From JANRLL01 sp033762715 (lineage in GTDB: Bacteria; Pseudomonadota; Alphaproteobacteria; Rickettsiales; SXRF01): 64,000 bases of DNA. Positions 24,826 to 32,840 of this stretch are shown here, one piece after another. The position numbers and the translations under genes are program-made. Under the pieces are notes generated by a model. It saw only the letters and a list, made by a program, of their open reading frames with translations, did not search any database and was not told the origin of the DNA. The stretch spans positions 1 to 64,000 of the forward strand of contig JANRLL010000012.1 of assembly GCA_033762715.1 (NCBI GenBank), read 5' to 3'. Position 1 is the stretch's first letter; each line of letters begins with the position of its first letter.

Positions 24826-26514
24826 ATGACAAACTTAGCATCTCATACATCTCTCGGTTTTGGACTTGGCCTTCGCGCCAAGCATATGACACATATTTTT
24901 GACCATAAGCCAGCGGTAGATTGGTTTGAGATTATTTCCGAGAACTACATGGACACTGGCGGCAAGCCCCGCCGCAACTTAGCGCGTATTGCCAAGGATT
25001 ACCCTATTGTGATGCATGGCGTTTCGCTTTCCATCGGCACAATCGATCCCCTGAATTCTGAATATCTTCAAAAACTGAAACGCCTTATTGATGAGGTGAA
25101 CCCTGCATGGGTGAGTGATCATTTATGTTGGACGGGTGTGGCACATAAGAACACACATGATTTATTACCAGTACCCTACACCGAAGAAGCGCTAAAACAT
25201 ATTGTGCAGCGCATCCGTGAGGTGCAGGATTTTTTAGACCGCCCGATTGCGCTTGAAAACCCCTCCACCTACCTTGAATTCAAAAGCTCCTCCATGCCCG
25301 AGGCGGAATTTATCGCGCGTATGGCAGAAGAATCTGGCTGCAACCTGCTGCTAGACGTAAATAACGTCTATGTCACTTGCTATAACCACAGGCTTGATGC
25401 AAAGGCGTATCTGGACAGCTTGCCTCTGGATCGCGTGATTCAGATCCATCTTTCCGGCCATACCAATAAAGGTACGCATATCATCGACACGCATGACGAC
25501 CACGTGATTGATGAAGTATGGAGCCTCTACAAATATGTGGTGCACAAAGCAGGCAGTGTGCCCAACACCATGATTGAGTGGGACGATAAAATCCCTGAAT
25601 TCCGTGTGCTGTATGCCGAACTGGAAAAGGCACGCGCGGCAGCCCATACAGCACATGAATATACTCTGCCAAACCTCTCACAACCAAGTGCACCCTATGT
25701 AATGAATGACACTCTACCACTTGCCGAGCAGCAGGAAACACTGCAAGACGCTATTATGCTGGGTCAAAAACAAGATAGCAAACCTGCCAAGTGGATTCGT
25801 GAGAAGAAAGATTTTCCTGCCGAGAAACAACTCGGTGTCTATGTGAATGCTTATCGTTGGCGATTATTCGACGTAGTGGCAGAGGATTATCCGGTGCTAA
25901 AAACCTATCTTGGCGAAGAGAAGTTTGACGCACTCATCAATGATTTTATCAGCGCCGTGCCGCCGCAGCATTTTAACGTGGCACGCTATGCGGCGTTGCT
26001 GCCTGCGTATCAGCAAATACACGCTACACACGACACATTCACTACTGAATTATGCGTTCTGGAAACTAGTATCGCCCAGCTTGCCGATGCTCTGGAAACC
26101 GAAGCTCTTGCGCCTGAACATCTCGCAGGCATGACACCTGAAACATTGATGGAATCGCATCTCACTCCGCGCAAAGCCTTACAGCTTTTTGCTTTTGAGT
26201 ATCCAGTGAACGCGTATTACAAGGCCGTAAAAGAAGAAACACAACTACCTATAATAACTCAGCAATCAAGCTTTATTGCCGTATTTCGTCATGAAGATGT
26301 GGTGTGGCGGATGGATTTGGAAGAGCAGGAATACCAGCTTTTATCAGCGCTATTTTCTGGCAGCACGGTGGGTGAAACTCTGGGCGCTCTCGATGAATCA
26401 GCCGCCGCCAAAACTTCCGAATATTTTTCTCGCTGGATGCGTAACGGAATGCTCGCCGCGCACGAATATAAGGGTGAATCCACAGAAGGAACCACTCATG
26501 AAAAAGCTGCTTAA
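24826..26514 (+). CDS. bufBC: Fused bufferin maturase: MNIO enzyme (DUF692, BufB) plus BufC partner (DUF2063)
   Basis: A 562-residue fusion. Residues about 5-285 are the DUF692 TIM-barrel enzyme, a multinuclear non-haem iron oxidase that modifies precursor cysteines. Iron-binding segments visible are MHGVSLSIG near 64, SDHLCW near 98, DVNNVYV near 184, HLSGHTN near 210 and IEWDDKIPE near 250. After a proline-rich linker, residues about 305-555 match the DUF2063 partner, with LGVYVNAYRWRLFDVVAEDYPVLKTYLG and PPQHFNVARYAALLPAY, then a winged-helix-like end. In most bufferin operons these are two genes, so the fusion fixes the enzyme and its precursor-binding partner in a 1:1 ratio. The next gene starts 17 bases before this one ends. 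Confidence 0.92.
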   Translation: MTNLASHTSLGFGLGLRAKHMTHIFDHKPAVDWFEIISENYMDTGGKPRRNLARIAKDYPIVMHGVSLSIGTIDPLNSEYLQKLKRLIDEVNPAWVSDHLCWTGVAHKNTHDLLPVPYTEEALKHIVQRIREVQDFLDRPIALENPSTYLEFKSSSMPEAEFIARMAEESGCNLLLDVNNVYVTCYNHRLDAKAYLDSLPLDRVIQIHLSGHTNKGTHIIDTHDDHVIDEVWSLYKYVVHKAGSVPNTMIEWDDKIPEFRVLYAELEKARAAAHTAHEYTLPNLSQPSAPYVMNDTLPLAEQQETLQDAIMLGQKQDSKPAKWIREKKDFPAEKQLGVYVNAYRWRLFDVVAEDYPVLKTYLGEEKFDALINDFISAVPPQHFNVARYAALLPAYQQIHATHDTFTTELCVLETSIAQLADALETEALAPEHLAGMTPETLMESHLTPRKALQLFAFEYPVNAYYKAVKEETQLPIITQQSSFIAVFRHEDVVWRMDLEEQEYQLLSALFSGSTVGETLGALDESAAAKTSEYFSRWMRNGMLAAHEYKGESTEGTTHEKAA

Positions 26515-26947
26515 TTTCCTCATTCTCTGGCCTGAGCGCATTGCCAACCATTTCCTATGGGCGGGACCATTCATAGCACGCATCACCGTAGGCTATGTGT
26601 TCATGCTCACCGGCTGGGGCAAGTTACAGAATCTGGATCGCGTGACAGAGTATTTCGTGAGCCTCGGCATCCCTGCGCCACACATCCTCACACCATTTGT
26701 TTCAGGACTGGAATGCTTCGGCGGGCTATTTTTGATTTTGGGCGTACTTACCCGCATCAGCGCAGGTGGTCTTGCCGTCACTATGATTTTCGCTATCGTT
26801 ACCGCTAAATGGGCAGAGGTGGACTCGCTGCACACGCTGCTCGGTTTTGAAGAAACGCTATTCCTTGCGATCTTCGCCTGGCTTGCCATCTGCGGTGCAG
26901 GCAAGGCATCGCTGGATTATGTGATCGAGAAACGCATGCCTATTTAG
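26498..26947 (+). CDS. DoxX family membrane protein of the bufferin operon
   Basis: A 149-residue protein with four membrane helices of the DoxX/TQO-small-subunit type (about residues 23-40, 65-83, 88-105 and 118-135). The conserved LTGWGKLQNLDRVTEYF segment and GLECFGGLFLILG match the family. DoxX genes are regular members of bufferin/HvfA operons, where they may supply electrons or oxidise/reduce cysteines at the membrane; this role is not settled. The start overlaps the end of the maturase gene by 17 bases, and there is no separate promoter. The last eight bases overlap the degraded DUF2892 gene on the other strand. Confidence 0.9.
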   Translation: MKKLLNFLILWPERIANHFLWAGPFIARITVGYVFMLTGWGKLQNLDRVTEYFVSLGIPAPHILTPFVSGLECFGGLFLILGVLTRISAGGLAVTMIFAIVTAKWAEVDSLHTLLGFEETLFLAIFAWLAICGAGKASLDYVIEKRMPI

Positions 26948-27130
26948 GTTTACGCGCATCCGTTGAAATCTTGAGCGGAACATAAGCAGGGCACCAGCGG
27001 ATGATGCCGGTAAGTAGCGGCACAACGCCAACTGCGCCCCAGATGTTGCCCGTGGCCACGCCCCAGCCGATAATAACAAGGCCTGCGCCGATACGAAGGG
27101 TGCGATCCGTTTTCCAACATTACATTTCAT
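26940..27130 (-). pseudogene. Frameshifted DUF2892 (YgaP-type) membrane protein gene
   Basis: The reverse strand starts with ATG at 27130 and reads MKCNVGK, a near-universal DUF2892 start. It then loses the frame. One base over, the text is DRTLRIGAGLVIIGWGVATG and later WGAVGVVPLLTGIIRWCPAY, which is the whole rest of the family. A single missing A in the run of As between codons 6 and 8 explains this. The protein would otherwise be about 63 residues with two membrane helices. It is either a true inactivating mutation, a sequencing error in a homopolymer or a slippery site. The stop lies inside the tail of the DoxX gene. Confidence 0.85.
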
Positions 27131-27141
27131 AAAATACTCCA

Positions 27142-27498
27142 TTAAGCAGGTTTGTGCAGTTCTGAAAATTGTTCATAGGCAAGCATTGCATCTGCCGCAT
27201 ACATCAGCGATGGTCCACCGCCCATATAGACGGCCATGCCCAGCACTTCCTCGAATTCCTCGCGGGTAGCACCGAGCTTTACTAATGCTTCTGTATGGAA
27301 ACCAATGCAGCCATCGCAGCGAGTGGAAACGCCAATCGCCATGGCGATAAATTCCTTGGTCTTTTTATCCAGCGCACCGTCCTTCGTGGCGGCTTGTGCC
27401 ATGGCGGAAAAGCCCTGCATGGTATCGGCAATATCCTTGCGTAATACCTTCATATTGCTGCTAATGCGCTTGGTGATGTCGGGGTATGATTTTGTCAT
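27142..27498 (-). CDS. AhpD/carboxymuconolactone decarboxylase-like protein
   Basis: A 118-residue helical protein of the AhpD-like group. The redox-active CxxC is CDGC at residues 61-64, followed by the conserved histidine at 68 (GFHTEALVKLGATREE), which fits a thiol peroxidase or disulfide reductase. The start at 27498 has a gagg ribosome binding site; the longer frame from 27606 would run across the divergent promoter. The DUF2892 remnant lies 11 bases downstream in the same direction. The ArsR-type regulator gene is divergent, so the two probably share a regulated promoter region at 27499-27564. A role in sulfur or peroxide stress is inferred from neighbours. Confidence 0.9.
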   Translation of the reverse strand: MTKSYPDITKRISSNMKVLRKDIADTMQGFSAMAQAATKDGALDKKTKEFIAMAIGVSTRCDGCIGFHTEALVKLGATREEFEEVLGMAVYMGGGPSLMYAADAMLAYEQFSELHKPA

Positions 27499-27564
27499 AA
27501 ATGCCTCTTGGGGTTGATGAATGATTGCCTTGACTATGTTAGCAACTACTAATACAATGTCAAT

Positions 27565-27885
27565 ATGAAGAATGAAACAGACACTCTCGATATGAAACAA
27601 ATGCAAAAGAACGCGGCGGCGGCAGAGCTACTGCTGAAGCAGCTGGCTAATGCCAACCGCCTGATGGTGCTTTGCCACCTTGTTTCGGGTGAAAAAACGG
27701 TGGGGGAACTTGCTCAGTCCGTTGGATTATCGCAATCTGCACTTTCTCAGCACCTTGCGAAGCTGCGCGAGGCTGGCTTAGTTGCATCCGATAAGCGCGG
27801 GCTTTCGGTCTATTACCGGATTTGCAGTATGGAAGCGCAAGCGCTGCTTTCAGTGCTGCATCTCATCTATTGCCGTAAGGTGTAA
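27565..27885 (+). CDS. ArsR-family repressor, BigR/SqrR-like persulfide sensor
   Basis: A 106-residue winged helix-turn-helix repressor of the ArsR family. The DNA-binding part is seen in GELAQSVGLSQSALSQHLAKLREAGLV, followed by the wing DKRGLSVYYRI. Two cysteines stand at positions 37 (LMVLCHLV) and 102 (LIYCRKV), 65 apart, close to the spacing of the sensing pair in BigR and SqrR, which form a tetrasulfide bridge with hydrogen sulfide or persulfide and leave the DNA. A third cysteine is at 86. The metal-binding CVC motif of true ArsR is missing. The rhodanese gene starts 20 bases downstream, and the AhpD-like gene is divergent. It probably represses both. Confidence 0.88.
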   Translation: MKNETDTLDMKQMQKNAAAAELLLKQLANANRLMVLCHLVSGEKTVGELAQSVGLSQSALSQHLAKLREAGLVASDKRGLSVYYRICSMEAQALLSVLHLIYCRKV

Positions 27886-27905
27886 CAATTTTAGAGGATT
27901 CTAAC

Positions 27906-28457
27906 ATGGTGACACTCAAAACCATCGATGCAAAAACACTAAAGACGTGGCTAGATAATAACGAAGCCGTACTGGTGGATGTGCGTGAACCCGCAGAACA
28001 CGCCGCCGAAAATATCAAAGGTGCAACGCTGCTACCTCTCGGAAATGTTAGCAAATCAGCGCTCCCGCCGTGCGCGGGTAAAAAGCTGGTGATCCACTGT
28101 CGCAAAGGTGGGCGCGGTGGTTCAGCTTGCCAAAAGCTGCTCGCTGAAGATCCAAGCCTCGATATTTACAACCTCGAAGGCGGCATCGAAGCGTGGAACG
28201 CCGCTGGGCATACGGTTGCCTCATCTGGCAAAGCATTCCCGCCGTTGGATAGACAAGTGCAGATAACCATTGGCCTGCTGTTGATTGCAGGTAGCGTGCT
28301 GGGCACAATGTTCTCACCCGCATGGTTTTTGCTGACAGGGTTAATCGGCGCGGGCTTAACCGTTGCTGGCCTCACAGGGTTCTGCGGGCTTGCGCTAGTG
28401 ATGGCAAAGATGCCGTGGAACCAAAGTGTAAAAACCAGCTGCTGTGCCGTGAAATAA
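27906..28457 (+). CDS. Rhodanese with C-terminal DUF2892 membrane domain (YgaP-like)
   Basis: A 183-residue sulfurtransferase. The rhodanese domain (about residues 5-110) has the active-site cysteine 65 in HCRKGGRGG, which accepts sulfane sulfur, and the conserved LVDVREPAEH segment. Residues about 118-170 form the DUF2892 part with two membrane helices (ITIGLLLIAGSVLGTMF and WFLLTGLIGAGLTVAGLTG), so the rhodanese is held at the inner membrane. This is the YgaP layout, involved in sulfide/persulfide handling. It lies downstream of a regulator with BigR/SqrR-type cysteines, which matches detoxification operons in other alphaproteobacteria. A purine-rich ribosome binding site (tagagga) precedes the start. 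Confidence 0.92.
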   Translation: MVTLKTIDAKTLKTWLDNNEAVLVDVREPAEHAAENIKGATLLPLGNVSKSALPPCAGKKLVIHCRKGGRGGSACQKLLAEDPSLDIYNLEGGIEAWNAAGHTVASSGKAFPPLDRQVQITIGLLLIAGSVLGTMFSPAWFLLTGLIGAGLTVAGLTGFCGLALVMAKMPWNQSVKTSCCAVK

Positions 28458-28984
28458 TTCAACCCGTATTTCACGCATTACGCACCAACCGCGCACATGC
28501 GCGGAGTTATTTGATACGAACCACAAGTTTGGCATTCGAACAAAGTGTCCTACCAGCGGCTCTATGGGATACTCGGGCGCAAACAGCTACGAATTTTAAC
28601 AATCGCGCACAAAAAAATGTGATGGAGAGCTTGTCGCGGTGTTTTGTAATCAGCTGTAATAAAGGGTGAAAAAGCGGCTTGAAAACTGCTGTGCTCGTAA
28701 GGGTACCGTGAGTTTGAAATCCGTTCGCTACGCGCCGCTAACCTTAAAATGCCAGAAGAAGCCTTATCAAGTACGTAGAACTTGGAAAAAGCCTGAAGTT
28801 TTCCAGGTGTTGCGAAGGCTCATCAACTGGTTAATCATTTCTTGTAATCCTGATGGAATATAAGTAACTTACGATAAAATTTTGGTGATTTTAGGCGTGG
28901 CTTAATTTTCTTGCAAAAGTTTTTCTCCGCCGAGGCTGTGCACCCGTGAGAAAATACATAAACCAAACATTGAATTCATAGTTT
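28458..28984. other. Intergenic region of about 530 bases without a recognised gene
   Basis: Short open frames are present but none shows a family motif or good ribosome binding site. A palindrome with seven-base arms (ccgcgca and tgcgcgg) at 28489-28504 may terminate the rhodanese transcript. The promoter of the two-component system should lie near the right end. The text between looks like decayed or non-coding sequence. Confidence 0.5.
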
Positions 28985-29665
28985 ATGCGCATACTGATTA
29001 TGGAAGACGACCCGAAAGTGGCGGCCTATGTTCAAAAGGGATTGAAAGAGGCTGGGCACTCAGTTGATCACGCCGAAGACGGTGAAGAAGGACTTTTTAT
29101 GGCCGGCTCCGAGCGCTATGATGTACTGGTGGTAGATCGTATGCTGCCTAAAATAGATGGGCTTAACGTCATTAAAACGTTGCGAGGTTCAGGCAACCTT
29201 GTCTCGGTGATGATTTTAAGCTCACTGGGTGATGTAGATGACCGGGTGATGGGTCTGCGCTCCGGTAGTGATGATTATCTGGTAAAGCCCTTCGCATTTG
29301 CAGAGTTGCTAGCACGGGTAGAGGCGCTTGGTAAGCGTAGTATGTCAACGCCTTTCGCCCAAAGCACGGTTCTTTCGGCTGGCGATCTTGAGATGGATCT
29401 GTTGGCGCGAAAAGTCAAAATGTCAGGTAAAGTGGTGGAGTTACAAACAAGGGAGTTTCGGCTTCTGGAATATCTGCTTAAATTCAAAGGCCAGCTGGTG
29501 ACGCGCACCATGCTGCTCGAATCGGTGTGGGATTATCATTTTGACCCACAAACAGGCGTGATTGACGTACATATCAGCCGACTGCGAAAGAAATTGGGCG
29601 ATACGAATAATAAACTTATTAAAACGGTGCGCGGTGCAGGATACATCATCGAAGATAGCTATTAG
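28985..29665 (+). CDS. OmpR-family response regulator
   Basis: A 226-residue two-component regulator. The receiver domain (about 1-118) has the acidic pair EDD near residues 7-9, the phosphoacceptor aspartate at 51 (LVVDRMLP), and the conserved lysine in YLVKPFAFAEL near 100. The winged-helix DNA-binding domain (about 130-224) shows FRLLEYLLKFKGQLVTRTMLLESVWDYHF and DVHISRLRKKLGD, as in CusR/CopR/PcoR. The histidine kinase gene follows and overlaps. The closest functional group by pattern is the heavy-metal response type, which would fit the metal-handling genes to the left, but the oxidative stress operon to the right is equally possible as a target. Confidence 0.93.
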   Translation: MRILIMEDDPKVAAYVQKGLKEAGHSVDHAEDGEEGLFMAGSERYDVLVVDRMLPKIDGLNVIKTLRGSGNLVSVMILSSLGDVDDRVMGLRSGSDDYLVKPFAFAELLARVEALGKRSMSTPFAQSTVLSAGDLEMDLLARKVKMSGKVVELQTREFRLLEYLLKFKGQLVTRTMLLESVWDYHFDPQTGVIDVHISRLRKKLGDTNNKLIKTVRGAGYIIEDSY

Positions 29666-30686
29666 GCGCTACTGGAAGAGCTCCAGTTTCAAAATGGCAT
29701 TGCTGTTTACGGTATTGCTTGGTGTATCGGCAGCCATCCTTGGTTATTTTCTTTATGATTTCGGCAAAAAAGAGGTGGTTGGTGAAAGCTATGCGCGTTT
29801 CCAGCAGCTCAGCATCCTCATCATGGTGCTCATGTCACTTGTGGTGCTGGTGAGTTTTGTGATTAGTAGTTTTGTGGTGAGTCGCATCAACACCATCGCT
29901 AGCACTGCCCGTGAAATCATGGATACGGGCGATTTATCGAGGCGCATTTCTATTGATACCAATTGGGATGATTTAAGTAATTTGGCACAAGTGCTGAATG
30001 GATTTCTCGCACGTGTTGAATCGCTTATGGATGGCATTCGAGAGGTGAGTAACAACATCGCGCATGATTTGCGTACGCCGCTTACGCATCTTAGAAATCA
30101 AATTGAAGAGTTAAAAACTAAACCCGTAACCGATTCTGATATTGATGCGCTGCTGACTGAATCTGACCGGATTCTTGCTATTTTTCACTCATTGCTGCGT
30201 ATTGCCAATATAGAGAAAACCAAGCGCCATCAGGCATTTGAAGACGTAAATCTTGCGACGCTATTGCAAGATGTGGCGGAGTTGTATGAACCGGTGGCGG
30301 AAGAAAAGAGCATTCATCTTATGTTGCAGCAGCAAGATCGACAGATAATCAAGGGGGATCGGCATCTGTTGTTCCAACTTTTTGCTAATGTTTTTAGTAA
30401 TGCCATCAAGTTTTCACCGGTGGGAGGCGAGGTTTCTGTAAGAATTGATGCGGATAAAAATGGTGTGGGTGTGCTTATTGATGATCGCGGACCCGGCATT
30501 AGCACGTCAGAAAAAGAAGCCGTATTTCGGCGTTTCTATCGTGGCGATGCAAGCCGCAGCACGGAAGGAAACGGTCTAGGCCTCAGTTTAGTAAAAGCCA
30601 TTGTCGATTTACATCAAGGTAGCATCGTACTGGAAGATAACAATCCTGGCTTGCGCGTTCGGGTTACCCTACAATCTTACCAATAG
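29634..30686 (+). CDS. Sensor histidine kinase with a very small periplasmic part
   Basis: A kinase of about 350 residues. Two membrane helices (about 21-42 and 60-84 from the GTG start) enclose only about 15-20 residues outside the membrane, far fewer than usual, so it may sense within the membrane. A HAMP domain follows (SRINTIASTAREIM), then the H-box NIAHDLRTPL with the phosphorylated histidine near 144, and the ATPase domain with N-box FANVFSNAIKFSP, DDRGPGIS, FRRFYRGDASR and GNGLGLSLVKAI. The start is uncertain: GTG at 29634 keeps the family-typical RRYWKSSSF segment, while the first clear ATG is 29694. The gene overlaps the regulator gene. Confidence 0.9.
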   Translation: MQDTSSKIAIRRYWKSSSFKMALLFTVLLGVSAAILGYFLYDFGKKEVVGESYARFQQLSILIMVLMSLVVLVSFVISSFVVSRINTIASTAREIMDTGDLSRRISIDTNWDDLSNLAQVLNGFLARVESLMDGIREVSNNIAHDLRTPLTHLRNQIEELKTKPVTDSDIDALLTESDRILAIFHSLLRIANIEKTKRHQAFEDVNLATLLQDVAELYEPVAEEKSIHLMLQQQDRQIIKGDRHLLFQLFANVFSNAIKFSPVGGEVSVRIDADKNGVGVLIDDRGPGISTSEKEAVFRRFYRGDASRSTEGNGLGLSLVKAIVDLHQGSIVLEDNNPGLRVRVTLQSYQ

Positions 30687-30741
30687 TTTAACTTCAAGCA
30701 AATGTGCTGCAAGAATAGCTGGTGCATTGTAATGTACTGCT

Positions 30742-32016
30742 ATGACAAACAACCTTAAACAGAAAATCGCGATTATTGGCACCGGCATATCAGGCATGGG
30801 AGCAGCATCGCTGTTGCATCCCCATCATGAGATTACTGTCTATGAGAAAAATGGTACTGTCGGCGGCCACAGCCGAACGGTGCAAGCAAAAACTCCAGAT
30901 GGCATAATTCCGGTGGACACCGGTTTTATTGTTTTCAATCACCGGAATTATCCACTGCTTACCAAGTTGTTTTCTCACCTGAATGTTCCAATTGCAAAAA
31001 GCGATATGTCGTTTAGTGCAAGCATTGAGGACGGTTGGTTGGAATATGGCACCAATCATCCGCTGAATGTTTTCACCCAGAAGCGCAATCTGCTGCGCCC
31101 TGCATTCTGGGGAATGATTCGGGATGTATTAAAGTTTAACAAGCGTGCAAAAAACTATCTGGATAAAGACCCCTCCATTACGCTTGGCAAGTGTCTGGAT
31201 GAATTGGGTATGGGTGCGTGGTATCGTAACTATTTTCTGCTGCCGATGGGCGCATGTATCTGGAGTACGCCGCTAGAACAGATGCTTGAATACCCAGCCC
31301 ATAGTTTTATTAGGTTCTTTGATAATCACGGCCTGCTCACCTTAAACGATCAACCGCAGTGGTGCACGGTCGTGGGCGGCAGCAGAGAATATGTAGAACG
31401 TCTGACTTTGCCATTTAAGAGCCGTATTCGCCTGAATAGTGGAGTTACAACAGTAGAGCGCAATGATAATGGCGTAACAATTTTAGATACACACGGAAAT
31501 AGAGAAATATTCGATCAGGTCATATTTGGCTGTCATGCCGATCAAACGCTCGCCATACTCAAAAATCCGACTGCCGATGAAGAGCGTGTTCTTGGCAGTT
31601 TTCGTTATCAAAATAATCGCATGGTACTGCATAGCGATACGAGCTTTATGCCAAAACATAAAGGTGCGTGGGCAAGCTGGGTCTATTTATCTGAAAAACG
31701 CGAAGATAAAAATTCTTGCGTGTCGCTCAGTTACTGGATGAATCGTCTGCAGCCGCTAGCAACCAATACCCCGATGATTGTGACGCTAAATCCCGGACGC
31801 GAACCCAGCAATGAGCTGGTGCATGATGAGTATTGGTTTGAACACCCATTGTTTGATGAGGCTGCCATTCGCGCACAAGCCGACATAAAAAACATTCAAG
31901 GCAGAGACAGGCTATGGTTCTGCGGTGCCTATCAGCGCTATGGATTCCATGAGGATGGGCTGGGTAGTGCTGTTGCAATGGTCAGACAGATGGGTATTGA
32001 ACCGCCATGGATGTAA
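30742..32016 (+). CDS. FAD-dependent amine oxidase-like flavoprotein
   Basis: A 424-residue flavoprotein with the N-terminal Rossmann motif IAIIGTGISGMGAASLL, the FAD contact VGGHSRTV and PVDTGFIVFN, and a C-terminal FAD segment RLWFCGAYQRYGFHEDGLGSA. This family is always found with DUF1365 and cyclopropane synthase-like genes, as here. In Rhodobacter a relative (UfaD) has been shown to act on a methylated fatty acyl chain in the making of furan fatty acids, which quench singlet oxygen; a role in modifying membrane acyl chains is therefore likely. The gene overlaps the DUF1365 gene by ten bases and opens the long operon to 42283. Confidence 0.92.
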   Translation: MTNNLKQKIAIIGTGISGMGAASLLHPHHEITVYEKNGTVGGHSRTVQAKTPDGIIPVDTGFIVFNHRNYPLLTKLFSHLNVPIAKSDMSFSASIEDGWLEYGTNHPLNVFTQKRNLLRPAFWGMIRDVLKFNKRAKNYLDKDPSITLGKCLDELGMGAWYRNYFLLPMGACIWSTPLEQMLEYPAHSFIRFFDNHGLLTLNDQPQWCTVVGGSREYVERLTLPFKSRIRLNSGVTTVERNDNGVTILDTHGNREIFDQVIFGCHADQTLAILKNPTADEERVLGSFRYQNNRMVLHSDTSFMPKHKGAWASWVYLSEKREDKNSCVSLSYWMNRLQPLATNTPMIVTLNPGREPSNELVHDEYWFEHPLFDEAAIRAQADIKNIQGRDRLWFCGAYQRYGFHEDGLGSAVAMVRQMGIEPPWM

Positions 32017-32768
32017 CCCCGCAGATTTATACCGCCAAGGTAATGCATAAGCGCCTATTCCCCAAGGTGAACCAGTTTACTTACGGTGTATATTATGTGG
32101 CCTTGCCGCTCCCTGCCGCCGCGCTTCCAAGCCGTATGCTTAGCTTTCACAACAAAGATCATGGTGCGCGTGATGGCACAGATGTGAGCACATGGGCGAG
32201 AAGCATATTGAAAACTTACGGCCTTGATGCATTGGTAGAGAATATAACTCTCATCACCATGCCACGTGTGTTGTGCTATGTGTTTAACCCAGTCAGCTTT
32301 TTTATGTGTATGGATAAAGACACGCGCTTGCGTGCCGTGATTTGCGAGGTGCACAACACATTTGGTGAGCAGCATAGCTATCTCTGCGCCAGCGCTGATC
32401 GCGTCCCCATTTCACCCGATGAATGGCTGGAAGCCGACAAACTTTTTCATGTCTCACCTTTTTTACCAAGAAATGGTCACTATAAGTTCCGCTTTGCGCT
32501 TACCGAAAATCAACTTGGCATCTGGATTGATTATTATGACGCACAGAGCAACAAACAGTTGATTACATCACTTACAGGAAAATTCACGCCGCTTAATGCT
32601 GCATCGTTGCGCTATGCGTTCTGGTCACATCCGCTGGTAACGCTTAAGGTTATTGCCCTTATTCACTGGCAGGCATTAAAGCTAACCAGCAAAGGTGTGC
32701 GATACATTGTTAAGCCATTACAATTGTTGGAGAGAATATCAACGACTCGCAACCTTACCAAACGGTAA
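32007..32768 (+). CDS. DUF1365 family protein
   Basis: A 253-residue protein of DUF1365. Typical parts are YTAKVMHKRLFPKVNQFTYGVYY at the start, a conserved ITLITMPRVLCYVFNPVSFF segment near 85, and EVHNTFGEQHSY near 115, with a KLFHVSPFLPRNGHYKF stretch and a hydrophobic LVTLKVIALIHWQALKL segment at the end. The enzyme activity is unknown. Across proteobacteria it sits between the flavin oxidase and the cyclopropane synthase-like methyltransferase, so it should take part in the same lipid modification. The gene overlaps the one before by ten bases and is separated from the next by about 70 bases. Confidence 0.93.
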   Translation: MDVTPQIYTAKVMHKRLFPKVNQFTYGVYYVALPLPAAALPSRMLSFHNKDHGARDGTDVSTWARSILKTYGLDALVENITLITMPRVLCYVFNPVSFFMCMDKDTRLRAVICEVHNTFGEQHSYLCASADRVPISPDEWLEADKLFHVSPFLPRNGHYKFRFALTENQLGIWIDYYDAQSNKQLITSLTGKFTPLNAASLRYAFWSHPLVTLKVIALIHWQALKLTSKGVRYIVKPLQLLERISTTRNLTKR

Positions 32769-32840
32769 GGGACTGGACAATCAATGGTTGGAAAATATGT
32801 TGTAAGCAGTAATCATCAATAAATCTAAAACGGATCGCCT

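Noticed and set aside
28666..28863. A 65-codon frame rich in Lys and Arg before the two-component system
   Set aside because: No ribosome binding site and no recognisable motif.
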